Below are positions 6,345 through 14,050 of a DNA stretch of 26,772 nucleotides, in pieces. A program made the translations under genes and the position numbers. The notes beneath the pieces were generated by a model. The model did not search any database, was not told the DNA's origin, and was given only the letters and a program-made list of their open reading frames with translations. The stretch's first letter is position 1; each line of letters opens with the position of its first letter. The stretch spans positions 1 to 26,772 of the forward strand of contig DIVI01000147.1 in the NCBI GenBank assembly GCA_002423305.1, given 5' to 3'. The DNA comes from Methylococcus sp. UBA6136 (GTDB lineage: Bacteria > Pseudomonadota > Gammaproteobacteria > Methylococcales > Methylococcaceae).

Positions 6345-7763
6345 CTACAGGGCCTCTGCCGCGAAATCCGCGAGTCGCGACCTTTCCCCCCGACGCATGC
6401 TGATATGGGCTGCATGCGGCCATGATTTGAAGCGATCCACCGCATAGGTCAAGCCAGACGTGGTTCCTGTCAAATAGGGTGTGTCGATCTGGGCGATATC
6501 ACCCAGACAGACGATCTTGCTGCCGGGGCCGGCCCGGGTAATCAGCGTTTTGATTTGCTTGGAGGTCAGGTTTTGGGCTTCATCAAGGATGATGAAGCGA
6601 TTGTTGAAGGTTCGGCCGCGCATGAAATTGAGCGATCGAACCGTGATCTTGCTCATCAGTAATTGCTGGGTTGCTCCCCGTTCCCAGTGATTATTGCTGG
6701 TATTGCCATAACCACCCAGCAACTCGAGGTTGTCGAAGAGCGCGCCCATCCAGGGGTTCATTTTTTCCTCCTCCGTGCCTGGCAGGAATCCAATGTCCTC
6801 GCCTAGCGGCACGGTTTCCCGTGTCATGACAATTTCCCGGTAGTGCTTACCTTCATGGGTTTGCATCAACCCGCTAGCCAGGGTCAACAAGGTTTTTCCC
6901 GTACCCGCCGTTCCCAAGAGGGTCACAAAATCGATATTGGGATCCATCAGCACGTTGAGGGCGAAATTCTGTTCGCGGTTTCTTGCCTGCACCCCCCAAA
7001 CTGAATGTTGTGGTGTGCGAAAGTCGTGGATCAGCTCAAGCACAGCGCCATCGCTGTCCTTGCAGCGAACAATGGCTTCAAAACCTGAGTCATCCTCCAG
7101 GTACACAAGCTGGTTGATGAACCAACGCGCGGTTAATGGACCCTTGACTCGATAGAACGTCCGGCCGATCGAATCCTTCCAAGAGTCCATTGACCTGCCG
7201 TGGGTATTCCAGAAATCGTCAGGTAACAACTGGCTTCCGCTGTAAAGTAGATTGATGTCTTCGAGGACCTGATCGTTGTGATAATCCTCGGCGATGATGC
7301 CCAGGACTGAAGCCTTGATACGCAGGTTGATGTCTTTTGAGACAAGGACCACCGGCGCCTCTGGCTGCTGCTCAACCAGTGCCTGTGTGGTGGCCAGAAT
7401 GGAGTTATCCGGCAGTATTTTCGCGTCTACACCTTGGAGGGTTGATGCGAGACGATTGACCTCGAAATAAAGTCGACCCGAACAACCATCACCAGGTCGA
7501 GACGAGGTATCCAGACGATTCAATGGGATGCCCGCCTGTATCCCATCAAGGCTAATCTGATGAATCAACTCATCGAGGAATCGACTGGTTTGACGGGCAT
7601 TGCGGGAAATATCTGAAAGTCCCTTTTTTACTTGATCCAGTTCTTCCAACACAACCATGGGTATGAACAGATCATGCTCCTGGAAGCGGAACAGGCAGGC
7701 AGGATCGTGCATCAGCACATTGGTATCCAGCACGAAAAGTTTTTTATCCAATGAACGGTTCAT
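6345..7763 (-). CDS. phoH: PIN-PhoH fusion ATPase
   Basis: A 472-aa two-domain protein. The N-terminal PIN nuclease-like domain (about 8-155) begins FVLDTNVLMHD with D13 and has the acidic VVLEELDQVKKG segment and VSKDINLRIKA. The C-terminal PhoH ATPase (about 250-470) has Walker A GTAGTGKT at 284-291, Walker B FIILDEAQN at 390-398 and the family-typical GDIAQIDTPYL. PIN-PhoH proteins are reported as RNA helicases/RNases in actinobacteria (PhoH2); whether this one acts on RNA is inference. The length matches the fused family. No Pho box is visible just upstream and the ribosome binding site is poor. The name comes from E. coli phoH, a Pho-regulon gene that lacks PIN. Confidence 0.93.
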   Translation of the reverse strand: MNRSLDKKLFVLDTNVLMHDPACLFRFQEHDLFIPMVVLEELDQVKKGLSDISRNARQTSRFLDELIHQISLDGIQAGIPLNRLDTSSRPGDGCSGRLYFEVNRLASTLQGVDAKILPDNSILATTQALVEQQPEAPVVLVSKDINLRIKASVLGIIAEDYHNDQVLEDINLLYSGSQLLPDDFWNTHGRSMDSWKDSIGRTFYRVKGPLTARWFINQLVYLEDDSGFEAIVRCKDSDGAVLELIHDFRTPQHSVWGVQARNREQNFALNVLMDPNIDFVTLLGTAGTGKTLLTLASGLMQTHEGKHYREIVMTRETVPLGEDIGFLPGTEEEKMNPWMGALFDNLELLGGYGNTSNNHWERGATQQLLMSKITVRSLNFMRGRTFNNRFIILDEAQNLTSKQIKTLITRAGPGSKIVCLGDIAQIDTPYLTGTTSGLTYAVDRFKSWPHAAHISMRRGERSRLADFAAEAL

Positions 7764-7851
7764 TGAGTGTGTTTTAAGTGAGGAAAGGAAGGGCTTTCAC
7801 CCCGTGAGGCCAGAGTCTGCCGACACAGCGGTTTGACCAATGCTTGGAGGG

Positions 7852-8358
7852 TCATGACCCCATCTTGTCACTGACGGGAAAAGCCACGGTGCATTGATCG
7901 GTTTCGGTGTCAAAAGCAGCAAAACGTGATCCCGCTTTGACCAGATGGTCGATGAGTTCAGATTCTCTTATACCTAGAATTCTAGCTATCGAGGGCAAGG
8001 TCCATGAGGGCGCCCCATCCTTGATGCTGAACTGATCAGCAGGAGGTAATATTCCTTTACTGATCAGCTTTAATATCTCTTGGACTGCGGCCGACAATCC
8101 ATGGTGATCTGAAAGGGAGATATGATGCTCGCGCTGCTTTGTGATACACCCGCAATTTGTCGAGCTTCCGTTCCGTAATGTGATGGCAGAGACTAGCCTC
8201 ACGGTTCCACAAGCGCACTGACAAGGGTAACGGAGATCTCGGTTTATTCGCTGAGGCTCACCCGTGATTGTCCAATGTCCATATCGATGGCCTGGCTCTA
8301 CTCTTAAAATGCGTGATTTCTCCATGTGAGGGACACAATAATTTTTGGAAGAATACAT
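7852..8358 (-). CDS. Zinc-knuckle protein, phage-like, 168 aa
   Basis: The N-terminal third carries GHRYGHWTITGE, then CQCACG and, about 25 residues on, NCGC. This G-x-x-x-G-x-W/L-T-V/I-x-G-E / CxCxCG / CGC pattern is common in small phage and mobile-element proteins, often before AP2 or HNH domains, and should bind one metal ion. The C-terminal part holds WTLPSIARILGIRESELIDHL, which fits a helix-turn-helix. The start is uncertain: ATG 8358 and ATG 8325 (MEKSRILRV) are both in frame and neither has a clear ribosome binding site. The region is more AT-rich than its neighbours. It follows a run of three small genes on the same strand. A DNA-binding role is inferred; the exact function is unknown. 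Confidence 0.62.
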   Translation of the reverse strand: MYSSKNYCVPHMEKSRILRVEPGHRYGHWTITGEPQRINRDLRYPCQCACGTVRLVSAITLRNGSSTNCGCITKQREHHISLSDHHGLSAAVQEILKLISKGILPPADQFSIKDGAPSWTLPSIARILGIRESELIDHLVKAGSRFAAFDTETDQCTVAFPVSDKMGS

Positions 8359-8450
8359 TGAGCAAAGTGATCATCCAGAGAGGGATTGGCTTTCATGGGA
8401 TTTATGAAGACTCACAGTCCATTTCAGGGCTGAAAGGGATGGATCCAGGT

Positions 8451-8606
8451 CTATTCCTGCCAGAAATCCTCGATATCCTGGCTTAGAAACAGCTCAATGG
8501 CTCTTACAAATAACGCATCCGGAACCGCAGGAAATGCTTTTCTGCAATGTTCCAGCCATTCATCCTCATTGTGATTGGCGATAATCTTCCAGATCTCTTC
8601 CTGCAT
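8451..8606 (-). CDS. Small protein of 51 aa, paralogue of the gene at 3124
   Basis: Product starts MQEEIWKIIANHNEDEWLEH and ends IEDFWQE. ATG 8606 is preceded by GAGGG at about 7 nt. It has the same length as the ORF at 3124-3279 and 17 identical positions of 51 without gaps (I5-W6, H12, E14, E16-W17-L18, C21, A24, P26, V28, I37, L39, D44, E46 among them). It is acidic and probably helical, with conserved Trp, one Cys and one central Pro, and has no signal peptide. It lies 57 nt downstream of the 57-aa gene and 92 nt upstream of the zinc-knuckle gene. No family known to me. Confidence 0.65.
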   Translation of the reverse strand: MQEEIWKIIANHNEDEWLEHCRKAFPAVPDALFVRAIELFLSQDIEDFWQE

Positions 8607-8663
8607 GAGATCCCTCTTATGAAGAGTTGGCCTGAGCGAGAGGGTATTTGATGAACCTCCTAT

Positions 8664-8837
8664 CTAGAGATCATGCTCCACTGAATTTTCTTCTTCCATG
8701 TAGTCCCTAAACTTTACGGCATCGATAAAGGAGGTGTAGGGTTCGCTATCAGCGTCTACCCATTCCCCGTTTTTGTCGCGGTATCCCACCCAAAAACCGT
8801 CTGCTCTTACTTTTACTTCGAATTTATGACGGCTCAT
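8664..8837 (-). CDS. Small protein of 57 aa
   Basis: Starts MSRHKFEVKVRADGFWVGYR and continues with NGEWVDADSEPYTSFIDAV and an acidic tail. AGGTGA lies just before ATG 8837. The pattern of two or three beta strands (KFEVKVRADGFWVGYR, GEWVD) followed by a helix (FIDAVKFRDYMEEE) looks like a compact folded protein, comparable to single-stranded-nucleic-acid or DUF-type mini domains, but I recognise no family. It sits between two other small genes on the same strand and may be co-transcribed with the 51-aa gene. Confidence 0.65.
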   Translation of the reverse strand: MSRHKFEVKVRADGFWVGYRDKNGEWVDADSEPYTSFIDAVKFRDYMEEENSVEHDL

Positions 8838-8912
8838 GGCTCACCTAGCTCTGATTAACTTTTTAACTCAGTTGACTCATCAAGAGATAAATAGAACATT
8901 ACGTTCCAAGGC

Positions 8913-9065
8913 TTAGCTTACCCAGTCAATATTAAGGCCTGATGACTGATGCGTGAGCTTTCTAGGGTAGAGATCAACGCTTTGTTCATCGGTTATCTTA
9001 AGTCCGCATCCCTGCGGCCCATACTTCTCTAGAAGCCGCCTATTGGGTCGAGTATTGCGTTCATA
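8913..9065 (-). CDS. Small basic protein of 50 aa
   Basis: An ATG-started ORF: MKRNTRPNRRLLEKYGPQGC, then LKITDEQSVDLYPRKL and an end in GLNIDWVS. The first half is strongly basic, the second is mixed. No ribosome binding site is clear, so the evidence is composition, the clean start and its place as first of three consecutive small minus-strand ORFs. The ERN/KRN...NRRLLEKYG stretch faintly recalls the approach to HNH nuclease cores, but the zinc and HNH residues are absent. It could be a remnant of a mobile-element gene. Confidence 0.42.
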   Translation of the reverse strand, partial: YERNTRPNRRLLEKYGPQGCGLKITDEQSVDLYPRKLTHQSSGLNIDWVS

Positions 9066-9139
9066 AGTAGCTGTTGTGATTTGGCTTTATGAAGGCTCAG
9101 GTGTTTATCTTCAGGTCAGGGAACCATGGCCTTAGCCGG

Positions 9140-9454
9140 TTAAGACTGTCCAAATGTCCCATGGCTGTTCGACATCATATGCATTTCATTGGCCAATGCC
9201 ATCCCGGTGATCTCCCGAATGAGCGAGATGTACCGCGCTACAAAATCATGGTAGTCCGGATACTCATTCATGAGGATTTGCATTGACCCTGTCACTTTGC
9301 AAACATCCTTCATGAAATTGATCTCTGAGTTACTCAGCTGACATCCATCAGTGACTCTTTGATGGGTTTGCAATAACCTCGGCAAGTGGACGTTGCCGGA
9401 ATGAACCAGCAGGGCGTGCAGGGTTCCCTTGCCTTTGCTATCAGTGGGTTTCAT
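9140..9454 (-). CDS. Hypothetical protein of 104 aa, overlaps lipoprotein gene
   Basis: Starts at ATG 9454 with an excellent ribosome binding site (AGGAGG, about 7 nt upstream). The in-frame extension upstream to 9508 is rejected because it lies wholly inside the previous gene. Its start overlaps the end of the lipoprotein gene by 14 nt, so translation of the two is probably coupled. The product is soluble and mainly helical (VHLPRLLQTHQRV, SEINFMKDVCKV, YHDFVARYISLIREITGMAL), with a His/Met-rich end (NEMHMMSNSHG). No family recognised. The upstream lipoprotein also ends in a His-rich tail, which hints at metal binding or a shared partner. Confidence 0.75.
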   Translation of the reverse strand: MKPTDSKGKGTLHALLVHSGNVHLPRLLQTHQRVTDGCQLSNSEINFMKDVCKVTGSMQILMNEYPDYHDFVARYISLIREITGMALANEMHMMSNSHGTFGQS

Positions 9455-10205
9455 GATGCTCCTCCTGCTGTGAGCCGCCATGAGAATGCCCCCCGCTAAG
9501 CGCAACAATCTTTTGAACCAGAGGATCGGTTTCCATGTCCCCCAAATCGCTATAGTCGATATGGCGGTAGGCAGACAATGTGGATTCGTTTGTCGGCTGG
9601 ATGGCCGCTTTGTCGATCGGCCAGCAGTTCATGATGGTAAGGGTCTGCTGACCATCGGCGGCTTGCTTTTTGACGTAAGTGGGCAATCGCAGCCCGGGTA
9701 GCCAGTGAATCTCTGTCTCATTGCCTGCCCATTTTCCTTGGTAGATTTCCTCTGCGATGCCATTACCGTCAGTGGTCTTCTTTATGAGTTTCAACTCCTT
9801 GCCCAACAATGTCGGATCGATGATTGACCAAGCGGCCTCCCATGCGGGTAGGCGTCCCGAGGCATTCAGGTCACCAGGGGAATAGTCAAGCGCTGCTTGT
9901 TCAGCAAAAAACACATGCGTCAGAAATAATCGACCTTGTGAATCCCTCTCCCATATCTCACCTTGTTGACTGGCTGAATCTCGCGACTCCGTTCGATTTT
10001 TTTCGCGCACGAAATGCCAATCGCTGGAACTTGATCCATTCTCTATTGCGCTGGTTTTTTTATACAGACAGCTCAATGCTGTGTCCTCCGACAAGCCGGC
10101 AAAGCTGGCTGTGTTGGGGGCATCGTTATCTGACTTTGAGCATCCGATAGTCATCAGGCTGGTCAACACGGTTACCAGGCCCGACGAGCGCATAAATCGA
10201 CTCAT
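9441..10205 (-). CDS. Lipoprotein downstream of phoA, 254 aa
   Basis: A basic N-terminus and hydrophobic core lead to a lipobox ending in C22 (MTIGC). ATG 10193 is an alternative in-frame start 4 codons in. The mature part contains WHFVREKN, GEIWERDSQGRLFLTHVFF, AWEAAWSIIDPTLLGKELKL and AIQPTNESTLSAYRHIDYSDLG. The C-terminus is His-rich (GGHSHGGSQQEEHHETH), suggestive of metal binding. It lies 72 nt after phoA, but the strong phoA terminator stands between, so it needs either read-through or its own promoter. The 104-aa gene is overlapped and coupled. No family recognised; being next to a secreted metal-dependent phosphatase makes a role in the periplasm during phosphate stress possible. Confidence 0.8.
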   Translation of the reverse strand: MSRFMRSSGLVTVLTSLMTIGCSKSDNDAPNTASFAGLSEDTALSCLYKKTSAIENGSSSSDWHFVREKNRTESRDSASQQGEIWERDSQGRLFLTHVFFAEQAALDYSPGDLNASGRLPAWEAAWSIIDPTLLGKELKLIKKTTDGNGIAEEIYQGKWAGNETEIHWLPGLRLPTYVKKQAADGQQTLTIMNCWPIDKAAIQPTNESTLSAYRHIDYSDLGDMETDPLVQKIVALSGGHSHGGSQQEEHHETH

Positions 10206-10226
10206 GTTTTTCTCTAATCCATATAG

Positions 10227-10257
10227 AAAACGGCGGCGGGGAAAATCCCCGCCGCCG
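10227..10257 (-). terminator. Strong intrinsic terminator of phoA
   Basis: A 12-bp perfect GC-rich stem (10231-10242 with 10246-10257) with a 3-nt loop is followed on the minus strand by TTTTC. It lies 21 nt after the phoA stop codon and is the clearest terminator in the window. Confidence 0.9.
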
Positions 10258-10277
10258 CGCGTGTCTAAAGGCGTAAG

Positions 10278-11879
10278 TTATCTGAACCGGAAAGCGTTCT
10301 TCATAACATGGAAAATCGAATGCTGTTCCATGGTGCCGTGGAACAGATGGGCTGAAGGACCCCTGGCGTAAATCGCCACATCCTCACCCGCATGCGTTTC
10401 CGATGTCAGCGGCACAGCAGCCTCCTGGTGGAAATCCTTATCCGTGGTATCGACATTGGTCATGTCCTTCACGCGACCAGAGTTCGGCGTGAAGGTCGGA
10501 CCATCCGCCGGTGCGTTCTCCTTGTATCCCGGACCATTCGCGTAGGTCAGCGTGGTGTATGGCTTCTTGTCATAGGCTGCCTGAATGGCGCCATCCGCCA
10601 TGACCTTACCCAGAATGTTGTTACCACGTTCCGGATAACCACCGATCGTGAACACATGGCTATGGTCCGCGCTCACTACAATCAGGGTGTTGTCTAGCTG
10701 CTTGAGTTCGGTCAGGGTATCCACCGTGCGCTTGACAGCATCCGACAGGGCAATGGCATCGGTCAGAGCCCGATAGGCGTTACCCGCATGGTGCGCATGG
10801 TCCACGCGACCGCCTTCAACCTGCAGATAAAATCCCTTTTTGCCATTTTTTAGCGTCCGGATGGCTTTTTCGGTCATGTCGGCCAGGCTGGGTTCACCAT
10901 TCGCCGAACCATCTCGATCGGCTTCGTATTGCATGTGCGACGGCTCGAACAACCCCAGGACATGATTAGCCGTTTGCGGATTGATGGCGTCAAAACCGCC
11001 CTTGTTGAAAACAAAGGCACCGTCCGTGTAAGAGGTAGTCCATTCCGCCGCAAGGTTGCGATTATCTTTGCGTTTTCCTTTCTTGGTGGAATATTCCGGA
11101 TCCACCAAGGTATTGGGCAGGAAGCGGTCACGACCGCCGCCCATCACGAAATCGATGCCGTCGCCATGTCTGAATTCAACCAGCTGGCGGGCGATATCGG
11201 GAATCGCGCAGCCCGCAGCGGGTTGGTCCGCGTCAGACTCCCAATCGCGATTGGGCGAGTGTGCATAGTTGGCTGCTGGTGTCGCATGGGTGATGCGAGC
11301 GGTACTGATGATGCCGGTCTTTTTTCCCGCATCCTCGGCCATTTCCAAAATGGTTGGCAAAAAGAACTGTTCGATTGAACGATTGCAGTCCTCCGCCGTT
11401 TTTCCCTTGGGCAATTCTTGGGCCACAGAAAGTTCGCCTTCATTATTCTTCACGCCAGTCACCATGGCGGTCATGGTCGGCGCTGAATCCGAAGTCTGTT
11501 GGTTGACACTGTATGTTTTGGACAGTGCAAGGTAGGGGAAGCGTTCGAAGCTCAGGCTGTTTTCTTCGCCGCTGGTGCCGGTTCGGGTATTGCTGGGGTT
11601 GATAATCCCCGGCTGCTGACCCTCCAGAATTCTTGCCGCAGTAACGGTGGATACGCCCATGCCATCACCGATAAAGAAGATGACATTCTTGGCTTGTCGG
11701 TTATTTCTCGCCAATTTCTTGGCATCTGCGATTTCCTTTTGACCCATGGCATACCAGGTGCCGGGGTCAGAGGGCGGAGCTGGAAATTGATCGGGTGTCT
11801 GTGCGACGGCTGGCAGCGTGATAACCGCTGTCAGGGCTCCCGTCATTGCGAGCACGAGCGGATTGAATGACTTCGACAT
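10278..11879 (-). CDS. phoA: Alkaline phosphatase, PhoA family
   Basis: A 533-aa periplasmic or secreted phosphomonoesterase that frees phosphate from organic esters. Signal peptide about 1-26 (ending AVAQ). Metal and active-site motifs are in order: FFIGDGMG with metal ligand D72; DSAPTMTAM with nucleophile S132 after D131; ITHATPAANYAH; EGGRVDHAHHAGN with acidic and His metal ligands; SADHSH; and ETHAGEDVAIYARGP with the last metal-binding His. The presence of all ligands argues for an active enzyme needing Zn and probably Mg. It is longer than E. coli PhoA, mainly by the segment around 270-300 (STKKGKRKDNRN). A possible Pho box lies about 150 nt upstream, and a strong terminator follows. 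Confidence 0.95.
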   Translation of the reverse strand: MSKSFNPLVLAMTGALTAVITLPAVAQTPDQFPAPPSDPGTWYAMGQKEIADAKKLARNNRQAKNVIFFIGDGMGVSTVTAARILEGQQPGIINPSNTRTGTSGEENSLSFERFPYLALSKTYSVNQQTSDSAPTMTAMVTGVKNNEGELSVAQELPKGKTAEDCNRSIEQFFLPTILEMAEDAGKKTGIISTARITHATPAANYAHSPNRDWESDADQPAAGCAIPDIARQLVEFRHGDGIDFVMGGGRDRFLPNTLVDPEYSTKKGKRKDNRNLAAEWTTSYTDGAFVFNKGGFDAINPQTANHVLGLFEPSHMQYEADRDGSANGEPSLADMTEKAIRTLKNGKKGFYLQVEGGRVDHAHHAGNAYRALTDAIALSDAVKRTVDTLTELKQLDNTLIVVSADHSHVFTIGGYPERGNNILGKVMADGAIQAAYDKKPYTTLTYANGPGYKENAPADGPTFTPNSGRVKDMTNVDTTDKDFHQEAAVPLTSETHAGEDVAIYARGPSAHLFHGTMEQHSIFHVMKNAFRFR

Positions 11880-11966
11880 GAGTGACCTTTTCTATGATGG
11901 TTTGAAAAATCGCCTGGCTGATTCATTTCCACAATCGCAACATGATTGTTTGTTTTATCTGCCTTA

Positions 11967-12044
11967 ATGACTGTGGCAATCTAACAAGTCTATGTGAGAG
12001 GCCTGTTATGGTTTGATGGCTATGAGATTAAGATTTCATGACGG
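11967..12044 (-). promoter_or_regulatory. Possible Pho boxes before phoA
   Basis: On the minus strand CCGTCAT (12038-12044), spacer GAAA, TCTTAAT (12027-12033) has 7-4-7 geometry, with 6 of 7 and 3 of 7 matches to CTGTCAT. A second half-like unit, CAGTCAT, lies at 11967-11973, closer to the gene. Neither is strong. The 308-nt stretch between phoA and the transposase remnant holds no gene that I can support. Confidence 0.38.
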
Positions 12045-12187
12045 CACGATCCAGCGCTTGAGAGCGTGTTTCATGTGCGGATTAAGCAGGTTAGGTTGCT
12101 TAAGTGAGTTAGTTTGTAATGAGCATCTTCGTCCACCATGAAGACTCTTCTATTATTCTGGCGCTCTGCCGTTTTGAGTGGAAAGAG

Positions 12188-12460
12188 TCATAGGGTGACC
12201 GTGTGAGTGAAGGGATTGGCCGGATGGTTTTGCAGCTTTCCGGTCGTCAGAAAGATGATGTGGGTGAGGTTTCTGAGGGATTTGAAACCTCTTGCCCTGA
12301 CGATAGCCGCCTGAATCTGGCTGTTGATGTTCTCAGCCACCGCATTGCTGGCTCCGAGACGGTAGGCGGCCAGAATGCCAGGCAGATGGGCTTTGAGTGT
12401 CTTACCCAATCGCTTGAAGGGGTCCAGGCGACGGCGTCTTGTCCAGGAGATGAAAGCGCA
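12188..12460 (-). pseudogene. ISL3-family transposase, C-terminal remnant
   Basis: The open frame follows a TGA at 12461-12463, has no proper start codon and encodes about 90 residues: WTRRRRLDPFKRLGKTLKAH, then GILAAYRLGASNAVAENINS, QIQAAIVRARGFKSLRN and GKLQNHPANPFTH. This matches the end of ISL3-type DDE transposases (N/S-A-x-E-x-x-N-S-x-I-Q, A/RARGF), including the last catalytic Glu region. The N-terminal two thirds are missing and I could not identify inverted repeats, so this is a dead fragment. Confidence 0.72.
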
Positions 12461-12673
12461 TCAGGCTAAGCTATTAACCCGGCCGCAATAAATGAGACGG
12501 CTCCGTACCCCGAAATCCAATGCTCATGAGGCTTTGAGGGTGCTCTCTCGTACGGTAAACAGTGGCCGTCTTAATAATTTCCACTGGAAACGGAAGAGCG
12601 CCGGTTTTTATTGATTACAGAGGCTTGGAAATGGTCCCAGCATTATCTGTGCACTCAGGTGCAACTCACCGGG

Positions 12674-13051
12674 TCATTGCTTCGATCGTTCTTGAAGGCG
12701 GATCTCGTCCGTTCTTCTCAGGCGTTGGGCGAGAACTCGCATGACTTCCAGGGCAAAGTTCGGGGTTTCCGCTACCAGAAATTCAAAACGTGTCCGATTG
12801 ATGGCAACGAAGCGACAATCAGTGACCGCAATTGTGGTAGCGAGCCGCGGAGAGCCGTCGATCACGGCCAGCTCTCCGACAAAATCGCCGGGGCCAATCT
12901 CAGCGAAGAATATCCCCCGATATTCGATTTTGGCGGCTCCTTCGATAAGGACGTACATCTCCTCACCGATATCACCCTCCTTCAAAAGAACCTCACCGCT
13001 TTTGATCTCCAAAAATTCGGGTGAGTGACGAAAGAGGTTGTAGAAAATCAT
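12674..13051 (-). CDS. Cyclic-nucleotide-binding-domain protein
   Basis: A 125-aa protein consisting of one cNMP-binding beta-roll: LKEGDIGEEMYVLIEG, GPGDFVGELAVIDGSP, RLATTIAVTDCRFVAI and then the helical lid FEFLVAETPNFALEVMRVLAQRL. The phosphate-binding-cassette-like GELAVIDGSPRLATT keeps G-E and R, so it may bind cAMP or a similar ligand. No helix-turn-helix follows, unlike CRP, so it is probably a regulatory or partner subunit and not a transcription factor. It is 79 nt downstream of pstB on the same strand, separated by a likely terminator. Start at ATG 13051 lacks a good ribosome binding site. Confidence 0.82.
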   Translation of the reverse strand: MIFYNLFRHSPEFLEIKSGEVLLKEGDIGEEMYVLIEGAAKIEYRGIFFAEIGPGDFVGELAVIDGSPRLATTIAVTDCRFVAINRTRFEFLVAETPNFALEVMRVLAQRLRRTDEIRLQERSKQ

Positions 13052-13077
13052 GGGAGAACGTCGCTGGATGGAATGGG

Positions 13078-13115
13078 AAAAGCCGCCTTAGTCTACCGGA
13101 TTCGGTTTGCGGCTT
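13078..13115 (-). terminator. Likely terminator of pst operon
   Basis: On the minus strand AAGCCGC pairs with GCGGCTT (13109-13115 with 13080-13086), with a nested ACCG/CGGT dyad inside, followed by TTTT overlap. It lies 15-52 nt after the pstB stop and before the cNMP-domain gene. Confidence 0.5.
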
Positions 13116-13130
13116 GAGCGAGCCTGGAGA

Positions 13131-14048
13131 TTATCCAAATCTTCCCGTGATGTAGTCCTCGGTCAACTGATGCTGGGGATTGGTGAAAACCTGGGCGGTT
13201 TCACCGACCTCGATCAAACGACCCAGATGAAAGTAAGCGGTGCGTTGGGAAACTCGGGCGGCCTGTTGCATGGAGTGGGTGACGATAACGATGGTATAGA
13301 GCGTTCTGAGCTCATCGATTAGCTGCTCGATTTTGGCGGTGGCAATCGGGTCCAGTGCGGAACACGGCTCATCCATCAGGATCACTTCGGGATTCACGGC
13401 GATGGTTCTGGCGATACAGAGACGTTGCTGCTGTCCGCCCGAAAGCCCTGTTCCGGGCTGTGCCAGTCGGTCTTTCACTTCATCCCAGAGCCCTGCCCGG
13501 CGCAGTGATTTCTCGACGATTTCCTCCATATCGCTCTTAACATGCACCAGCCCGTGAATGCGGGGGCCATAGGCGACATTCTCGAAGATGCTTTTGGGAA
13601 ATGGATTGGGTTTCTGGAACACCATGCCGACCTGGGCGCGCAAGGGAACTACGTCCACATCCTCGCCGTAGATCGGCTGGCCGTCCATGGTGATTTCACC
13701 AGTGACCCGACAGTCCGGGATGGTGTCATTCATCCGGTTGAGGCAGCGCAGAAAGGTCGACTTACCACAGCCTGAAGGGCCGATTAGGGCAATGACCTGA
13801 TGTTTGCCGATATCCAGGTTGATCTCTTGAACGGCCTGTTTTTCGCCATAGAAGACACCGACGTCGCGGCAGCGGATACGGGCGTTTGGCGAGGTGTATT
13901 CGCCGATGGTCACGCGGTGATCCCTGTCGACTTTTACGGTGGTCGTCGTCTCTCTGGGGTTCATGGGGGATGCTCTGTCATGGGAGCCCACATAGTGCTG
14001 CCCGGTTGAATGACTCATGGTGGGTGGGGCTGAAGTATAACTGGTCAT
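13131..14048 (-). CDS. pstB: Phosphate ABC transporter ATPase PstB
   Basis: The 305-aa ATPase of the high-affinity phosphate importer. Walker A is GPSGCGKS at about 90-97, the Q-loop is in VFQKPNPFPKS, the ABC signature LSGGQQQR is at about 202-209, Walker B VILMDEPCSALD starts at about 222, and the H-loop is in IVTHSMQQA. PNPFP and the C-terminal TEDYITGRFG are PstB hallmarks. The first 45 or so residues are a Ser/Thr-rich extension before the ABC core. I use ATG 14048, 2 nt after the pstA stop, instead of the overlapping TTG at 14057. It is last in the pstC-pstA-pstB operon; no phoU follows. Confidence 0.95.
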   Translation of the reverse strand: MTSYTSAPPTMSHSTGQHYVGSHDRASPMNPRETTTTVKVDRDHRVTIGEYTSPNARIRCRDVGVFYGEKQAVQEINLDIGKHQVIALIGPSGCGKSTFLRCLNRMNDTIPDCRVTGEITMDGQPIYGEDVDVVPLRAQVGMVFQKPNPFPKSIFENVAYGPRIHGLVHVKSDMEEIVEKSLRRAGLWDEVKDRLAQPGTGLSGGQQQRLCIARTIAVNPEVILMDEPCSALDPIATAKIEQLIDELRTLYTIVIVTHSMQQAARVSQRTAYFHLGRLIEVGETAQVFTNPQHQLTEDYITGRFG

Positions 14049-14050
14049 GG

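Noticed and set aside
7849..7860. 12-bp perfect palindrome GGGTCATGACCC spanning a stop codon
   Set aside because: Single copy, no second site or positional logic; may be chance.
12203..12469. 88-aa plus-strand ORF
   Set aside because: Antisense to the transposase remnant, which has a family match.
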